Source: Lachnoanaerobaculum orale (GTDB taxonomy: Bacteria > Bacillota > Clostridia > Lachnospirales > Lachnospiraceae). Taken from it: a stretch of DNA of 64,000 nt. The DNA lies in NCBI RefSeq assembly GCF_003862485.1, contig NZ_RRCM01000001.1, positions 873,812-937,811 of the forward strand. The letters run 5' to 3'. Positions within the stretch are counted from its first letter, which is position 1; every line of letters begins with the position of its first letter. Positions 35,830-45,013 of this stretch are shown in pieces. The translations under genes and the position numbers were made by a program. Under the pieces are notes generated by a model that was not told the DNA's origin, ran no database searches, and was given only the letters and a program-made list of their open reading frames with translations.

Positions 35830-36420
35830 ATGATTGCATATATAAAAGGAATTGTAACTGAAAAGAATATAAATACCGTGGTAGTGGAGTGTGGCGGAAT
35901 CGGATATGATATTTTCGCTACGGGCAGAGATATTGATAAGCTGTCAAAGGGCGGTGAAGTACTTATACATACATATTTGAGGATTTCAGAGGATGCGCAC
36001 ACGCTTTACGGCTTTTTGAATAAGGACGATATGGATATGTTTAAAAAGCTTATCAGTGTAAGCGGAGTGGGACCGAAGGCGGCTCTAAGCATTATGTCCA
36101 CATTAAGCGGCTTTGACCTTAAGATGGCAATAGTATCTGAAGATCACAAGGCTATCAGTGCGGCTGTAGGTGTAGGAGTAAAGATTGCAAAAAAGATAAT
36201 CCTTGAACTTAAAGAAAAGGTGGATATAGACGGTATAGCTTCCATAGAAGCAGATAATACCGGTGTAAGCTCTGTCGCATCCGAGGTTGTGGAAGCACTT
36301 GTATCACTCGGTTATTCAAGCAGTGAAGCCTATAAGGCTGTAAAAGATATCGAGGTTAAAGACGGTGATACGACTGAGGATGTATTGAAGCTTGCGTTAA
36401 AGAAGATGGCTATATTCTAA
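35830..36420 (+). CDS. ruvA: Holliday junction branch migration protein RuvA
   Basis: Tetrameric junction-binding protein, 196 residues. N-terminal OB fold ([13 protein letters not shown]), two helix-hairpin-helix motifs ([31 protein letters not shown]) and a C-terminal RuvB-binding domain ([18 protein letters not shown]). Start follows TAGGAAGAACT. First gene of an operon with ruvB. Confidence 0.97.
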   Translation: MIAYIKGIVTEKNINTVVVECGGIGYDIFATGRDIDKLSKGGEVLIHTYLRISEDAHTLYGFLNKDDMDMFKKLISVSGVGPKAALSIMSTLSGFDLKMAIVSEDHKAISAAVGVGVKIAKKIILELKEKVDIDGIASIEADNTGVSSVASEVVEALVSLGYSSSEAYKAVKDIEVKDGDTTEDVLKLALKKMAIF

Positions 36421-36437
36421 GTGAAGTGAGTGTGAAG

Positions 36438-37436
36438 ATGGAAAAAAGGATAATTTCAACTGAAATAACAAAAGAAGATAAGCAGATAGAAAAGAGTCTT
36501 AGACCGCAGTTTTTGAGTGAATATATCGGTCAGGAGAAAATTAGGAAAAATCTTAAAGTCTATATAGATGCCGCCAAGCTTAGAAAAGAGAGCCTTGACC
36601 ATGTGCTGTTTTACGGACCTCCGGGACTTGGAAAGACTACTCTTTGTAATATAATAGCAAACGAGATGGGTACAAATCTTAAGGTGACTTCAGGCCCGGC
36701 TATTGAAAAACCGGGTGATATGGCAGCTATACTTAACAATCTGAATGAGGGCGATGTGCTCTTTGTAGACGAGATACATAGGCTCAACAGGCAGGTGGAA
36801 GAGGTGTTGTATCCTGCTATGGAAGATTTTGTGATAGATATTGTGATAGGTAAGGATGCCGGAGCCAGAAGTATCAGACTTGATTTGCCCAAGTTTACTT
36901 TGGTGGGAGCGACTACAAGAGCCGGGCTGCTTACGGCACCGCTGCGTGACAGATTCGGTGTGGTACAAAAGCTTGAGTTTTATAATACGGACGAGCTTAA
37001 GGAGATAGTGAGACGTTCAGCAACAGTGCTGGGTGTGGAGATAGATGAGAGCGGAGCCATAGAGATCGCAAGAAGAAGTCGCGGTACACCGAGACTTGCA
37101 AACAGACTGCTAAAGCGTGTAAGAGATTTTGCGCAGGTAAAATACAACGGAGTAATTGATAAGAGTGTGGCTGATTTTGCACTTGATACTTTGGATGTGG
37201 ACAAGCTTGGGCTTGACAACAACGACAGAATGATTTTGCTTACTATAATAGAGAAATTCGGCGGAGGTCCTGTAGGACTTAATACCTTAAGTGCCGCAAT
37301 CGGAGAGGATGCAGGCACACTTGAGGAGGTATATGAGCCGTATTTGCTGATGAACGGACTTATAAACAGAACGCCGGGCGGAAGAGTTGCGACTGAGAAT
37401 GCATATATTCACCTGGGTATTGAAATGAAAGGTTGA
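36438..37436 (+). CDS. ruvB: Holliday junction helicase RuvB
   Basis: AAA+ motor that drives branch migration with RuvA, 332 residues. Walker A is [10 protein letters not shown], Walker B DEIHRL, sensor 1 [10 protein letters not shown], followed by the winged-helix domain ([17 protein letters not shown]). The ATG at 36438 is preferred; an in-frame GTG at 36426 has no better ribosome site. The stop codon overlaps the next start region. Confidence 0.97.
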   Translation: MEKRIISTEITKEDKQIEKSLRPQFLSEYIGQEKIRKNLKVYIDAAKLRKESLDHVLFYGPPGLGKTTLCNIIANEMGTNLKVTSGPAIEKPGDMAAILNNLNEGDVLFVDEIHRLNRQVEEVLYPAMEDFVIDIVIGKDAGARSIRLDLPKFTLVGATTRAGLLTAPLRDRFGVVQKLEFYNTDELKEIVRRSATVLGVEIDESGAIEIARRSRGTPRLANRLLKRVRDFAQVKYNGVIDKSVADFALDTLDVDKLGLDNNDRMILLTIIEKFGGGPVGLNTLSAAIGEDAGTLEEVYEPYLLMNGLINRTPGGRVATENAYIHLGIEMKG

Positions 37437-37438
37437 TG

Positions 37439-39685
37439 ATGAAGATAACAGAGCTTTTGGCGCCTGCCGGCTCATATGAGAGCTTGGTGGCGGCGGTCAA
37501 TGCGGGAGCGGATGCGATATATATCGGAGGAAAGAAGTTTTCCGCCAGAGCGTATGCAAACAATCCTGATGAGGATGTGCTTATAAAGGGGATTGAATAT
37601 GCACATACCTTCGGTGTAAGTGTATATATGACAATCAATACACTTTTTAAAGAAAGTGAGATGGATGAACTCTTTGACTACATAAAGACCTACTACAATG
37701 CAGGTATTGATGCCGTAATTGTGCAGGATTTGGGAGTATTTGAGTTTATCAGAAAGCATTTTAAAAAGCTTCCTATACATGCCAGCACACAGATGACCAT
37801 TACAGGAAGTTACGGTGCAATATTTTTGAAAAATATAGGTGCGAGCAGAATAGTCCCTGCCAGAGAGATATCACTTGCAGAAATAAAGGATATCGACAGT
37901 AAATGTGATATAGAAATAGAGTGCTTTGTACATGGAGCGCTCTGTTACTCATACTCCGGTCAATGTCTTATGAGTTCCATAATAGGAGGAAGAAGCGGCA
38001 ACAGAGGCAGATGTGCACAGACTTGCAGACTGCCTTATGACCTGTATGAAAACGGTAAGAAGTTAAATAAGGCCGATGAGCGTAATCTTTTAAGCTGCAA
38101 GGATTTATGCAGCCTTGATATTTTGCCGGATTTGATAGAGTCAGGGATTGACTCACTGAAAATAGAGGGCAGAATGAAGGCGCCAAGGTATACAGCCGGA
38201 GTTGTAAGTATATGGAGAAAGTATCTTGATTTGTATAATTCAAAGAAAAGAGTCGGATATAAGGTAGATAAGAAAGACAGAAAACTTTTGCTTGACCTTT
38301 TTGACAGAGGCGGACAGACGGAAGGCTATTATAAGGAACATAACGGCAGGGATATGATTGCGGTACATGAAAAACCTGCAAACAAAGATGTGAATGCCGA
38401 TTACTTTGAATACCTTGATAAGACATTTGTAGAGGGCAAGAAAGTACTGCCTGTTTTGGGAGCGGTAAAGATTAAAAAAAATATGCCTATAAGCTTTGAA
38501 GTGAGTGTAAACAATCTGAGAGATGCTTACGGCAGGCAAGAGCAGGTAAAGAGTATATCCATAGAAGTATCAGGTGAGGTACCGCAGCTTGCAAAGACCA
38601 GAGCAAGCTCTGCTTGTGATGTGGAAAAACAGCTTAAAAAGACAGGTAATACCTTATTTACATTTGAAAGTCTTTATATTGATATGGATGAGGGCTTATT
38701 TATCCCTGTAAAGACTTTAAATGAATTAAGAAGAGATGCACTTGATAAGCTATATCAAAAGATATTGGACAGATACAGAAGAGATGACAGCGATGTAGTC
38801 GACTATACCGGTTTTATATATCCACATTCCGCTATAAAGGACGAAAATAAGACAGAAACAAAGTTTAATATACTCTGTGAAACTTTAGAGCAAATAGATG
38901 CCACAGTCGACTTTGCAAAAAGTGAGGGAATCGTCTTTGATGAAATAAGTATAGAAAGCGAGCTGATATCGGAGTCTTCACTATATGATAAGCTAAACTC
39001 GATAAGAGAGTGTTGTGCCGCATTTAATCTTTATATGCCGCATATTTTCAGAGATGAGGCCAAGGCGTTTTTTAACAAATATTTACAAAGGATAAGAGAG
39101 CTTAAGTTTGATAATTTTATAGTAAGAAGCTTGGAAGAAATCTTCTATATTAATGACAATATAGATAATAATGCGAATATTATCCTTGATTACAGCGTTT
39201 ATGCTTACAATAAGAATACAGTAGACTTTTATAATGACAAGTTCAATATAAAAAGACTTACATATCCGCTTGAGCTTAATCTTTCGGAGATAAGACAGCT
39301 TGACAACCCGGGCAATGAGATGATTGCATACGGAAAGATACCTATGATGGTGTCTGCACAGTGCTTAAAGAAGACTACAAAGGGATGTGATCACAAAAAA
39401 GAGATACTTGTTTTAAAGGACAGAAAAAACAGTGAGATGCAGGTAAAGACTCACTGTGATTTTTGCTACAACACTATTTTAAATTCAAAGCCTTTATCAA
39501 TTCTCGGCATGGAAAAGGAAGTAAAAAAGATATCACCAAGTATTTTAAGGCTTTGGTTTACCACGGAGAATGCAGGTGAAACAAAGAATGTGCTGAGAAA
39601 ATATTTGGATGATTTTTGTAATAATGTCAGCGTTTTAAATATAGATGACTTTACAAGAGGGCATCTTAAAAGGGGCATAGAGTGA
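37439..39685 (+). CDS. peptidase U32 family protein, RlhA/TrhP-like
   Basis: 748-residue protein of the U32 family, now known to include prephenate-dependent rRNA and tRNA hydroxylases (RlhA, TrhP) rather than only proteases. The N-terminal barrel (ELLAPAGSYESLVAAVNAGA) is followed by the U32 signature ECFVHGALCYSYSGQCLMSS and a Cys-rich GNRGRCAQTCRLPYD, and the C-terminal half contains the DUF3656-like extension and a late Cys pair (THCDFCYN). The ATG at 37439 follows AAAGG at 6 nt; it nearly overlaps the ruvB stop, so it is co-transcribed with ruvAB. Confidence 0.9.
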   Translation: MKITELLAPAGSYESLVAAVNAGADAIYIGGKKFSARAYANNPDEDVLIKGIEYAHTFGVSVYMTINTLFKESEMDELFDYIKTYYNAGIDAVIVQDLGVFEFIRKHFKKLPIHASTQMTITGSYGAIFLKNIGASRIVPAREISLAEIKDIDSKCDIEIECFVHGALCYSYSGQCLMSSIIGGRSGNRGRCAQTCRLPYDLYENGKKLNKADERNLLSCKDLCSLDILPDLIESGIDSLKIEGRMKAPRYTAGVVSIWRKYLDLYNSKKRVGYKVDKKDRKLLLDLFDRGGQTEGYYKEHNGRDMIAVHEKPANKDVNADYFEYLDKTFVEGKKVLPVLGAVKIKKNMPISFEVSVNNLRDAYGRQEQVKSISIEVSGEVPQLAKTRASSACDVEKQLKKTGNTLFTFESLYIDMDEGLFIPVKTLNELRRDALDKLYQKILDRYRRDDSDVVDYTGFIYPHSAIKDENKTETKFNILCETLEQIDATVDFAKSEGIVFDEISIESELISESSLYDKLNSIRECCAAFNLYMPHIFRDEAKAFFNKYLQRIRELKFDNFIVRSLEEIFYINDNIDNNANIILDYSVYAYNKNTVDFYNDKFNIKRLTYPLELNLSEIRQLDNPGNEMIAYGKIPMMVSAQCLKKTTKGCDHKKEILVLKDRKNSEMQVKTHCDFCYNTILNSKPLSILGMEKEVKKISPSILRLWFTTENAGETKNVLRKYLDDFCNNVSVLNIDDFTRGHLKRGIE

Positions 39686-39753
39686 TATGTCCTTTACTAT
39701 AATGCATCATTGGTTTATACTTCTTTTAGTTATCACTAAAGTGGAGGTGTGCA

Positions 39754-40200
39754 ATGATAGAAGCAACTAGCTGCGGTGGTGTAGTTATATATCATGGAAA
39801 GATATTGACCTTATTTAAAAATTATAAAAATAAGTATGAGGGATGGGTTTTGCCAAAGGGAACTGTAGAGCATGGTGAGACATTTGAACAGACTGCACTA
39901 AGAGAAGTATATGAAGAGACCGGAGCGAAGGCCCGAATAGTACAATTCATAGGAACAAGCCATTATACATTCAATACGAGTACGGATTTGATTGATAAAA
40001 GAGTACACTGGTTTTTGATGAAGGCGGACAGCTACTTTTCAAGGCCGCAAAGAGAAGAGTATTTTGTGGATTCGGGTTATTATAAATACCATGAATCCTT
40101 TCATCTTTTAAAGTTTTCAAATGAGAGGATGATGCTTGAGCGAGGTTACAATATTTATACCGAATTAAAGAGAATTGGGAGATGGAATGATAGATTTTAA
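39754..40200 (+). CDS. Nudix hydrolase
   Basis: 148-residue pyrophosphohydrolase. The Nudix box GX5EX7REUXEEXGU is exact (GTVEHGETFEQTALREVYEE then TGA). Diadenosine polyphosphates, capped RNA or damaged nucleotides are possible substrates. Start follows GTGGAGGTGTGCA. A small hairpin (CTTTTAGT / ACTAAAG) ends next to the ribosome site and might influence translation. Its 3' end overlaps the ThyX-like gene by 14 bp. Confidence 0.92.
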   Translation: MIEATSCGGVVIYHGKILTLFKNYKNKYEGWVLPKGTVEHGETFEQTALREVYEETGAKARIVQFIGTSHYTFNTSTDLIDKRVHWFLMKADSYFSRPQREEYFVDSGYYKYHESFHLLKFSNERMMLERGYNIYTELKRIGRWNDRF

Positions 40201-40810
40201 AGAGTGTTATGTAATGAATTTTGAAAACGCCATGAGGGGAGCAAGAAATCCTATGAACTCATGGGCAAGGTCCGACAGTCACTATGATGAAAAAGGTAAT
40301 TATATTTTGGGTGAGAATGACCTTTCACTTGCAAAAAGGCTTAGAAATGCCGGAACAAGCGATCACAGAAAGTATTTAAGACAGATAATGGTTTCTATAG
40401 ATATTACGGCTCCTATGTATTGGTGGAAAGAATATGACACTTACAAGGTTGCAACGGTAGCAAACTCCACCTCCACAATGCATAAGATTCATTCAAAACC
40501 TTTTGAACTTGATGATTTTTCACATGATCATCTTGGGGGAAACGGTCTTAATATTTTGAAAAATCTTATAGATGAACTTGAGAAGATAAGACTTTTATAT
40601 GTGGAGACTAAGGATAAGGCACTTTGGTATGAGCTTATACAGCTGCTGCCTTCAAGCTACAATCAGATGAGAACCTGTACACTTAATTATGAGACTTTGG
40701 TGAATATATACAGGTCAAGAAAAAATCACAAGCTTGATGAGTGGAGAAGTTTTTGTGATTGGATAAAGACATTACCGTATGCAAATGAAATCATTATAGC
40801 CGAGGATTAA
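40187..40810 (+). CDS. ThyX-fold-like protein lacking the RHR motif
   Basis: 207-residue protein that I do not recognise as a named family. Order and spacing resemble flavin-dependent thymidylate synthase ThyX: a helical start (LSLAKRLRNAG, 46-56), a strand-rich ITAPMYWWKEYDTYKV (73-88) in the place of the ThyX KAPIFVARQWFRHR segment, ANSTSTMHK (92-100) in the place of NELSGRY, then LLPSSYNQMRTCTLN (153-167) and YRSRKNHKLDEW (175-186) like the ThyX NLRADSHAQWE block, with Arg178 aligning to the dUMP-activating Arg. The RHR signature is missing. It overlaps the Nudix gene and is 1 bp from folA, which supports a folate or thymidylate role. The similarity is inferred by eye. Confidence 0.6.
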   Translation: MIDFKECYVMNFENAMRGARNPMNSWARSDSHYDEKGNYILGENDLSLAKRLRNAGTSDHRKYLRQIMVSIDITAPMYWWKEYDTYKVATVANSTSTMHKIHSKPFELDDFSHDHLGGNGLNILKNLIDELEKIRLLYVETKDKALWYELIQLLPSSYNQMRTCTLNYETLVNIYRSRKNHKLDEWRSFCDWIKTLPYANEIIIAED

Positions 40811-40811
40811 G

Positions 40812-41306
40812 ATGAATATAATAGTTGCGGTAGATAAAAAATGGGGTATCGGTAACAAGGGAAAACTTTTGGTATCAATACCCAGAGATAAAAAACTTTT
40901 CAGAGAAGAGACTACAGGAAAGGTGATAATAATGGGACATAATACATTATTATCACTTCCCGGCTCACAGCCGCTTGCAGGAAGAAAAAATATAGTACTG
41001 TCAAGAGATAGCTCTCTTTCTATAAAAGGCGCTACTGTTTTAAACAGTGTAGATGCCTGCATAGATTACTTAAATAAAAACAATATAAAAGACAGTGATG
41101 TTTTTGTGATAGGGGGAGAAAGTGTTTATAACGATTTCTTGCCCTATTGTGATATTGCGCATATTACATATATAGACTATGAGTATGAAGCGGACAGACA
41201 TTTTTTAAATTTGGATATCAGTAATGAATGGAGTCTTGTTCTTGAAACAGAGGAAGAGACATATTTTGATATACCGTATACATTCAGATTATATAAGAGA
41301 AAGTAA
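40812..41306 (+). CDS. folA: dihydrofolate reductase
   Basis: NADPH-dependent reduction of dihydrofolate to tetrahydrofolate, 164 residues. Visible landmarks are IIVAVDKKWGIGNKG, KVIIMGHNTLLSLPG (the NADPH site, normally GRxT), RKNIVLSRD and VFVIGGESVYNDFLP. The substrate Asp/Glu of the family falls in the IPRDKKLFREET helix. Adjacent to the ThyX-like gene with a 1-bp gap, so the two are probably one transcript. Slightly divergent from the E. coli enzyme, as usual in Clostridia. Confidence 0.93.
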   Translation: MNIIVAVDKKWGIGNKGKLLVSIPRDKKLFREETTGKVIIMGHNTLLSLPGSQPLAGRKNIVLSRDSSLSIKGATVLNSVDACIDYLNKNNIKDSDVFVIGGESVYNDFLPYCDIAHITYIDYEYEADRHFLNLDISNEWSLVLETEEETYFDIPYTFRLYKRK

Positions 41307-41360
41307 ATAGGCTTTAGCTACATAAGGGTCTAATATAAATATTTTTTGAGAGGCAAAAAG

Positions 41361-42386
41361 ATGGATAAGAAATTTGATTTGTTGACTTTCGGGCAGGCAC
41401 TTTTAAGACTTTCACCGATAAGAGATGACAGACTGGTAAGAGGAGAAACTCTTATCAGACAGGTAGGCGGAGCGGAACTTAATGTTGCGGTGGGAGCTTC
41501 ACTGCTTGGACTTAAGACCGGCGTAATAACCAAATTACCTTCACATGAGATGGGAGCTTATATAAAAAATACTGTCAGATCCTACGGTATAAGCGATGAC
41601 TATATAATATATGATAAAAGTAAAGATGCAAGAGTCGGAATATATTTTTATGAGCACGGAGCGTATCCAAGAAAGCCTAATGTAATCTATGACAGAAAAA
41701 ACTCATGTTTTGAAAATATAAATATAAACGAGTTTAAGGATGATATGTACAAGTCTACAACCTGCTTTCATACAACAGGTATCACATTGGCACTTTGTAA
41801 AAATTCAAGAGAAACAGCCATTGAGATGATAAAAAAGTTCAAAGAAAACGGATCCATTATATCATTTGATGTGAATTTCAGGGCAAATCTTTGGACAGGA
41901 GATGAAGCAAGACAAACTATAGAGAGAATACTTCCTTTTGTGGATATTTTCTTTTGCTCGGAGGACACCGCCAGACTTACTTTTGATAAAAGCGGCGATG
42001 TAAAAGATATTATGAAGTCATTTACACAGGAATACCCTATATCGATAGTGGCATCCACACAGAGAGTTGTACATTCTCCTAAGGTACATGACTTCGGATC
42101 TGTAATATACAATGCATATCAGGATGAGTTTTACACCGAAGAACCGTATAAGTCCATTGACGTTGTGGACAGGATAGGCAGCGGCGACGCATATATTGCA
42201 GGTGCACTCTACGGACTTTTACACTACAGACTGGATTGCAGGAAGGCTATAGCATACGGAAATGCATATTCTGCAGTAAAAAATACTATACCGGGTGATA
42301 TTCCTTCCTCAAATCTTAACGATATAGATAATATTATTGCAGACCACAATATGACAGAAGGCTATAGATCTGAAATGAACAGATAG
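41361..42386 (+). CDS. PfkB-family sugar kinase, KDG-kinase-like
   Basis: 341-residue ribokinase-superfamily kinase. The N-terminal GGAELNVAVGASLLG and the C-terminal catalytic motif DRIGSGDAYIAGAL (Asp base and anion hole) are clear. The overall pattern, with FDVNFRANLW, fits 2-keto-3-deoxygluconate kinases, but no KDG aldolase or uronate genes are nearby, so the substrate is uncertain. The ATG at 41361 follows GAGAGGC; the earlier in-frame TTG is rejected. It lies 54 bp after folA, with no clear terminator between. Confidence 0.85.
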   Translation: MDKKFDLLTFGQALLRLSPIRDDRLVRGETLIRQVGGAELNVAVGASLLGLKTGVITKLPSHEMGAYIKNTVRSYGISDDYIIYDKSKDARVGIYFYEHGAYPRKPNVIYDRKNSCFENININEFKDDMYKSTTCFHTTGITLALCKNSRETAIEMIKKFKENGSIISFDVNFRANLWTGDEARQTIERILPFVDIFFCSEDTARLTFDKSGDVKDIMKSFTQEYPISIVASTQRVVHSPKVHDFGSVIYNAYQDEFYTEEPYKSIDVVDRIGSGDAYIAGALYGLLHYRLDCRKAIAYGNAYSAVKNTIPGDIPSSNLNDIDNIIADHNMTEGYRSEMNR

Positions 42387-42459
42387 CGTATAAAGGCGAT
42401 TGTTTTTTAAAATAAACAAAAAATTAACGAAGTATTCTGATATATTGCTCTGAACAGGG

Positions 42460-42488
42460 TTGGTTTTTTCTTTTTTTTATGTTACTAT
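42460..42488 (+). promoter_or_regulatory. promoter of nfnAB
   Basis: TTGGTT, 17-bp T-rich spacer, TACTAT, 37 bp before the nfnA start. Confidence 0.5.
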
Positions 42489-42525
42489 AGACATGAGATT
42501 TTATCTATTTGGAGGAATAAGCAAT

Positions 42526-43419
42526 ATGTTTCCTATTGTAAAAAAAAGACAATTAGCTGAAAATATTTATCTTTTTGATGTTTTGGCTAAGAGAGTGGCA
42601 TCAAAATGTCTTCCCGGCGAATTCGTTATTGTAAAACAGAATGAGCAGGGTGAAAGAATCCCTTTGACTGTCTGTGACTATGACAGAGAAGCCGGAACTG
42701 TTACCATCGTTATTCAGGTTATTGGCGGCTCAACCAGACTGATAGCGGATGACCTCAAAGAAGGCGATGAGTTCATGGACTTTGTGGGTCCGCTTGGAAA
42801 CCCGAGTGACCTTATATCTGAGGATATTGAAGAGCTTAAGAAAAAGAAGATCCTTTTTGTAGCCGGAGGTCTTGGAACCGCTCCTGTATATCCGCAGGTT
42901 AAGTGGCTTCACGAAATGGGCATTAAGGCTGACGTGGTACAGGGTGCCAAGAGTAAGGACTTTGTAATACTTGAGGATGAGCTTAAGTCGGTATCCGACA
43001 ATCTTTATGTATGTACAGATGACGGTTCTTACGGCTTTAAGGGTCTTGTAACAGACAAGATAAAAGATCTTGTACAAAATGAAGGAAAGAAATATGATCA
43101 TTGTGTTGTTATCGGACCGATGATTATGATGAAGTTCGTATCACTTCTCACAAAGGAACTTGGTATACCTACAATTGCCAGTATGAATACCATTATGGTA
43201 GACGGTACAGGTATGTGCGGTGCCTGCAGACTTTCTGTCGGAGATGAAATCAAATTTGCATGTGTTGACGGTCCTGAGTTTGATGCTCATAAGATCAATT
43301 TCAATGAGGCACTTCAAAGATTGCAGATATATAAGACGGAAGAAGGCAAGGAACTTTTGAAGGTTATAGAAGGCGAAACACATCACGGTGGATGTGGCGT
43401 ATGTGGAGGTGACAAATAA
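42526..43419 (+). CDS. nfnA: NfnA: NADH-dependent ferredoxin:NADP+ oxidoreductase subunit A
   Basis: 298-residue FAD/NAD-binding subunit of the electron-bifurcating Nfn complex, also annotated as the sulfide dehydrogenase beta or DHODH electron-transfer-like protein. The FAD site is ERIPLTVCDYDRE, the NAD site FVAGGLGTAPVYPQ, and the C-terminal [2Fe-2S] cysteines are in GTGMCGACRLSV and FACVDGPEFDAH. The start at 42526 follows TTTGGAGGAATAAGCA. Its TAA overlaps the nfnB ATG by one base. Confidence 0.93.
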   Translation: MFPIVKKRQLAENIYLFDVLAKRVASKCLPGEFVIVKQNEQGERIPLTVCDYDREAGTVTIVIQVIGGSTRLIADDLKEGDEFMDFVGPLGNPSDLISEDIEELKKKKILFVAGGLGTAPVYPQVKWLHEMGIKADVVQGAKSKDFVILEDELKSVSDNLYVCTDDGSYGFKGLVTDKIKDLVQNEGKKYDHCVVIGPMIMMKFVSLLTKELGIPTIASMNTIMVDGTGMCGACRLSVGDEIKFACVDGPEFDAHKINFNEALQRLQIYKTEEGKELLKVIEGETHHGGCGVCGGDK

Positions 43420-44810
43420 TGGCACAGGATATGTGGAAGAAAGTTGCTGTTGCTGAACAGGACCCTGAGGTAAGAGCTAAGAATTTTGATGAGGTATGTC
43501 TTGGATACTCCAAAGAAGAAGCTATGGAAGAAGCTGCAAGATGCTTCAACTGTAAAAATGCAAAGTGTATACAGGGTTGTCCCGTATCAATCAACATCCC
43601 GGGATTCATTCAGGAGATATTAAAGGACGATATTGAGGGTGCTTCAGATGTTATAGCACAGTCAAGTTCACTGCCTGCAGTATGCGGTAGAGTTTGTCCG
43701 CAGGAAACACAGTGCGAGGGCGTATGTATCAGAGGAAACAGAGGTGAGGCCGTTTCTATAGGTAAGCTTGAGAGATATGTAGCGGATACAGCAAGAAAGA
43801 TGGGCATCAAGCCTAAGGCAAATCCTAATAAGAACGGTAAGAGAGTAGCTGTAATAGGTTCAGGTCCTGCAGGACTCAGCTGCGCCGGAGACCTTGCAAA
43901 GCTCGGATATGAAGTTACCATATTTGAAGCATTACATGAGCCGGGCGGCGTTTTAATCTACGGTATTCCCGAGTTCAGGTTGCCTAAGGACGGAGTGGTA
44001 CTCCCTGAGATACAAAACGTTATCGACCTTGGCGTAAAGATTGAGACTGACGTTATTATCGGTAAGACCGTTACTATTGATGAACTTCTTGATGAAGAGG
44101 GCTTTGATGCGGTATTTATCGGTTCAGGTGCCGGACTTCCTATGTTTATGGGTATTCCGGGCGAGAACGCAAACGGTGTGTTCTCTGCAAATGAGTACCT
44201 TACAAGAAACAACCTTATGAAGGCATACAGAGACGACTATCATACACCTATCATAAAGAGTAAGAAAGTATGCGTTGTCGGCGGCGGAAATGTTGCTATG
44301 GATGCTGCAAGAACAGCTCTCAGACTCGGTGCCGAAGTACATATCGTATACAGAAGAAGTGAAGCCGAGTTACCTGCAAGAGCAGAGGAAGTTCACCATG
44401 CAAAGCAGGAAGGTATTATCTTTGACCTGCTTACAAACCCTGTAGAGATCATTGAAGATGAGAAGGGTTGGGTAAAGGGAATGAAGGTTGTCAAGATGGA
44501 ACTTGGTGAGCCTGATGCAAGCGGAAGAAGAAGACCGGTTGCTATAAAGGGCAGTGAGTTCGTTATTGACTGTGATACCGTAATCATGTCACTTGGTACT
44601 TCACCGAATCCGCTTATTGCAAAGACTACAGACGGACTTGATATCAACAAGTGGAAATGTATCGAAGCTGATGAAAAGACAGGTCAGACATCCAGAGAGG
44701 GTGTATTTGCAGGCGGTGATGCCGTTACAGGTGCCGCAACCGTTATCCTTGCCATGGAGGCGGGCAGAGCGGGTGCAAAGGGAATAGATGAGTACCTTTC
44801 AGGAAAATAA
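43419..44810 (+). CDS. nfnB: NfnB / glutamate-synthase-like NADPH oxidoreductase subunit
   Basis: 463-residue flavoprotein, homologous to the small subunit of glutamate synthase and often annotated 'gltA'. Two [4Fe-4S] clusters are marked by CFNCKNAKCIQGCP and CGRVCPQETQCEGVC. Two Rossmann folds follow, VAVIGSGPAGLSCAGDLA (FAD) and VCVVGGGNVAMDAART (NADPH), ending in VFAGGDAVTGAATVI. With NfnA it couples NADH and reduced ferredoxin oxidation to NADP+ reduction. No large glutamate-synthase gene is adjacent, which supports the Nfn assignment. Confidence 0.93.
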   Translation: MAQDMWKKVAVAEQDPEVRAKNFDEVCLGYSKEEAMEEAARCFNCKNAKCIQGCPVSINIPGFIQEILKDDIEGASDVIAQSSSLPAVCGRVCPQETQCEGVCIRGNRGEAVSIGKLERYVADTARKMGIKPKANPNKNGKRVAVIGSGPAGLSCAGDLAKLGYEVTIFEALHEPGGVLIYGIPEFRLPKDGVVLPEIQNVIDLGVKIETDVIIGKTVTIDELLDEEGFDAVFIGSGAGLPMFMGIPGENANGVFSANEYLTRNNLMKAYRDDYHTPIIKSKKVCVVGGGNVAMDAARTALRLGAEVHIVYRRSEAELPARAEEVHHAKQEGIIFDLLTNPVEIIEDEKGWVKGMKVVKMELGEPDASGRRRPVAIKGSEFVIDCDTVIMSLGTSPNPLIAKTTDGLDINKWKCIEADEKTGQTSREGVFAGGDAVTGAATVILAMEAGRAGAKGIDEYLSGK

Positions 44811-44837
44811 TATATAAATAAATAATATAAATTTTGA

Positions 44838-44884
44838 GCCTTTATCATAGTATTTTATAAAAAATAACTGTGATAAAGGCTTTA
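44838..44884 (+). terminator. terminator of nfnAB
   Basis: Ten-bp stem GCCTTTATCA / TGATAAAGGC with a long A/T loop and a short T tail, about 30 bp after the stop codon. Confidence 0.65.
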
Positions 44885-44943
44885 GTATGTCTATTTGTTA
44901 TAGCTACTATAAAAAAATAATATAGGCATTTCAAATGTGTTTA

Positions 44944-44972
44944 TTGACAGACTTATATGAAATAAATATAAT
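44944..44972 (+). promoter_or_regulatory. perfect-consensus promoter of the liv operon
   Basis: TTGACA, exactly 17 bp, TATAAT: all twelve consensus bases match. It is 41 bp upstream of the livJ start and the strongest sigma-A-like site in the window. Confidence 0.85.
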
Positions 44973-45013
44973 GAGATGAGTTTGACTAAATTTTTAAATT
45001 TTATGGAGGTATT

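Noticed and set aside
37439-39685. Functional protease (U32 'peptidase')
   Set aside because: The name is historical; characterised members are RNA hydroxylases, so no proteolytic role is claimed.
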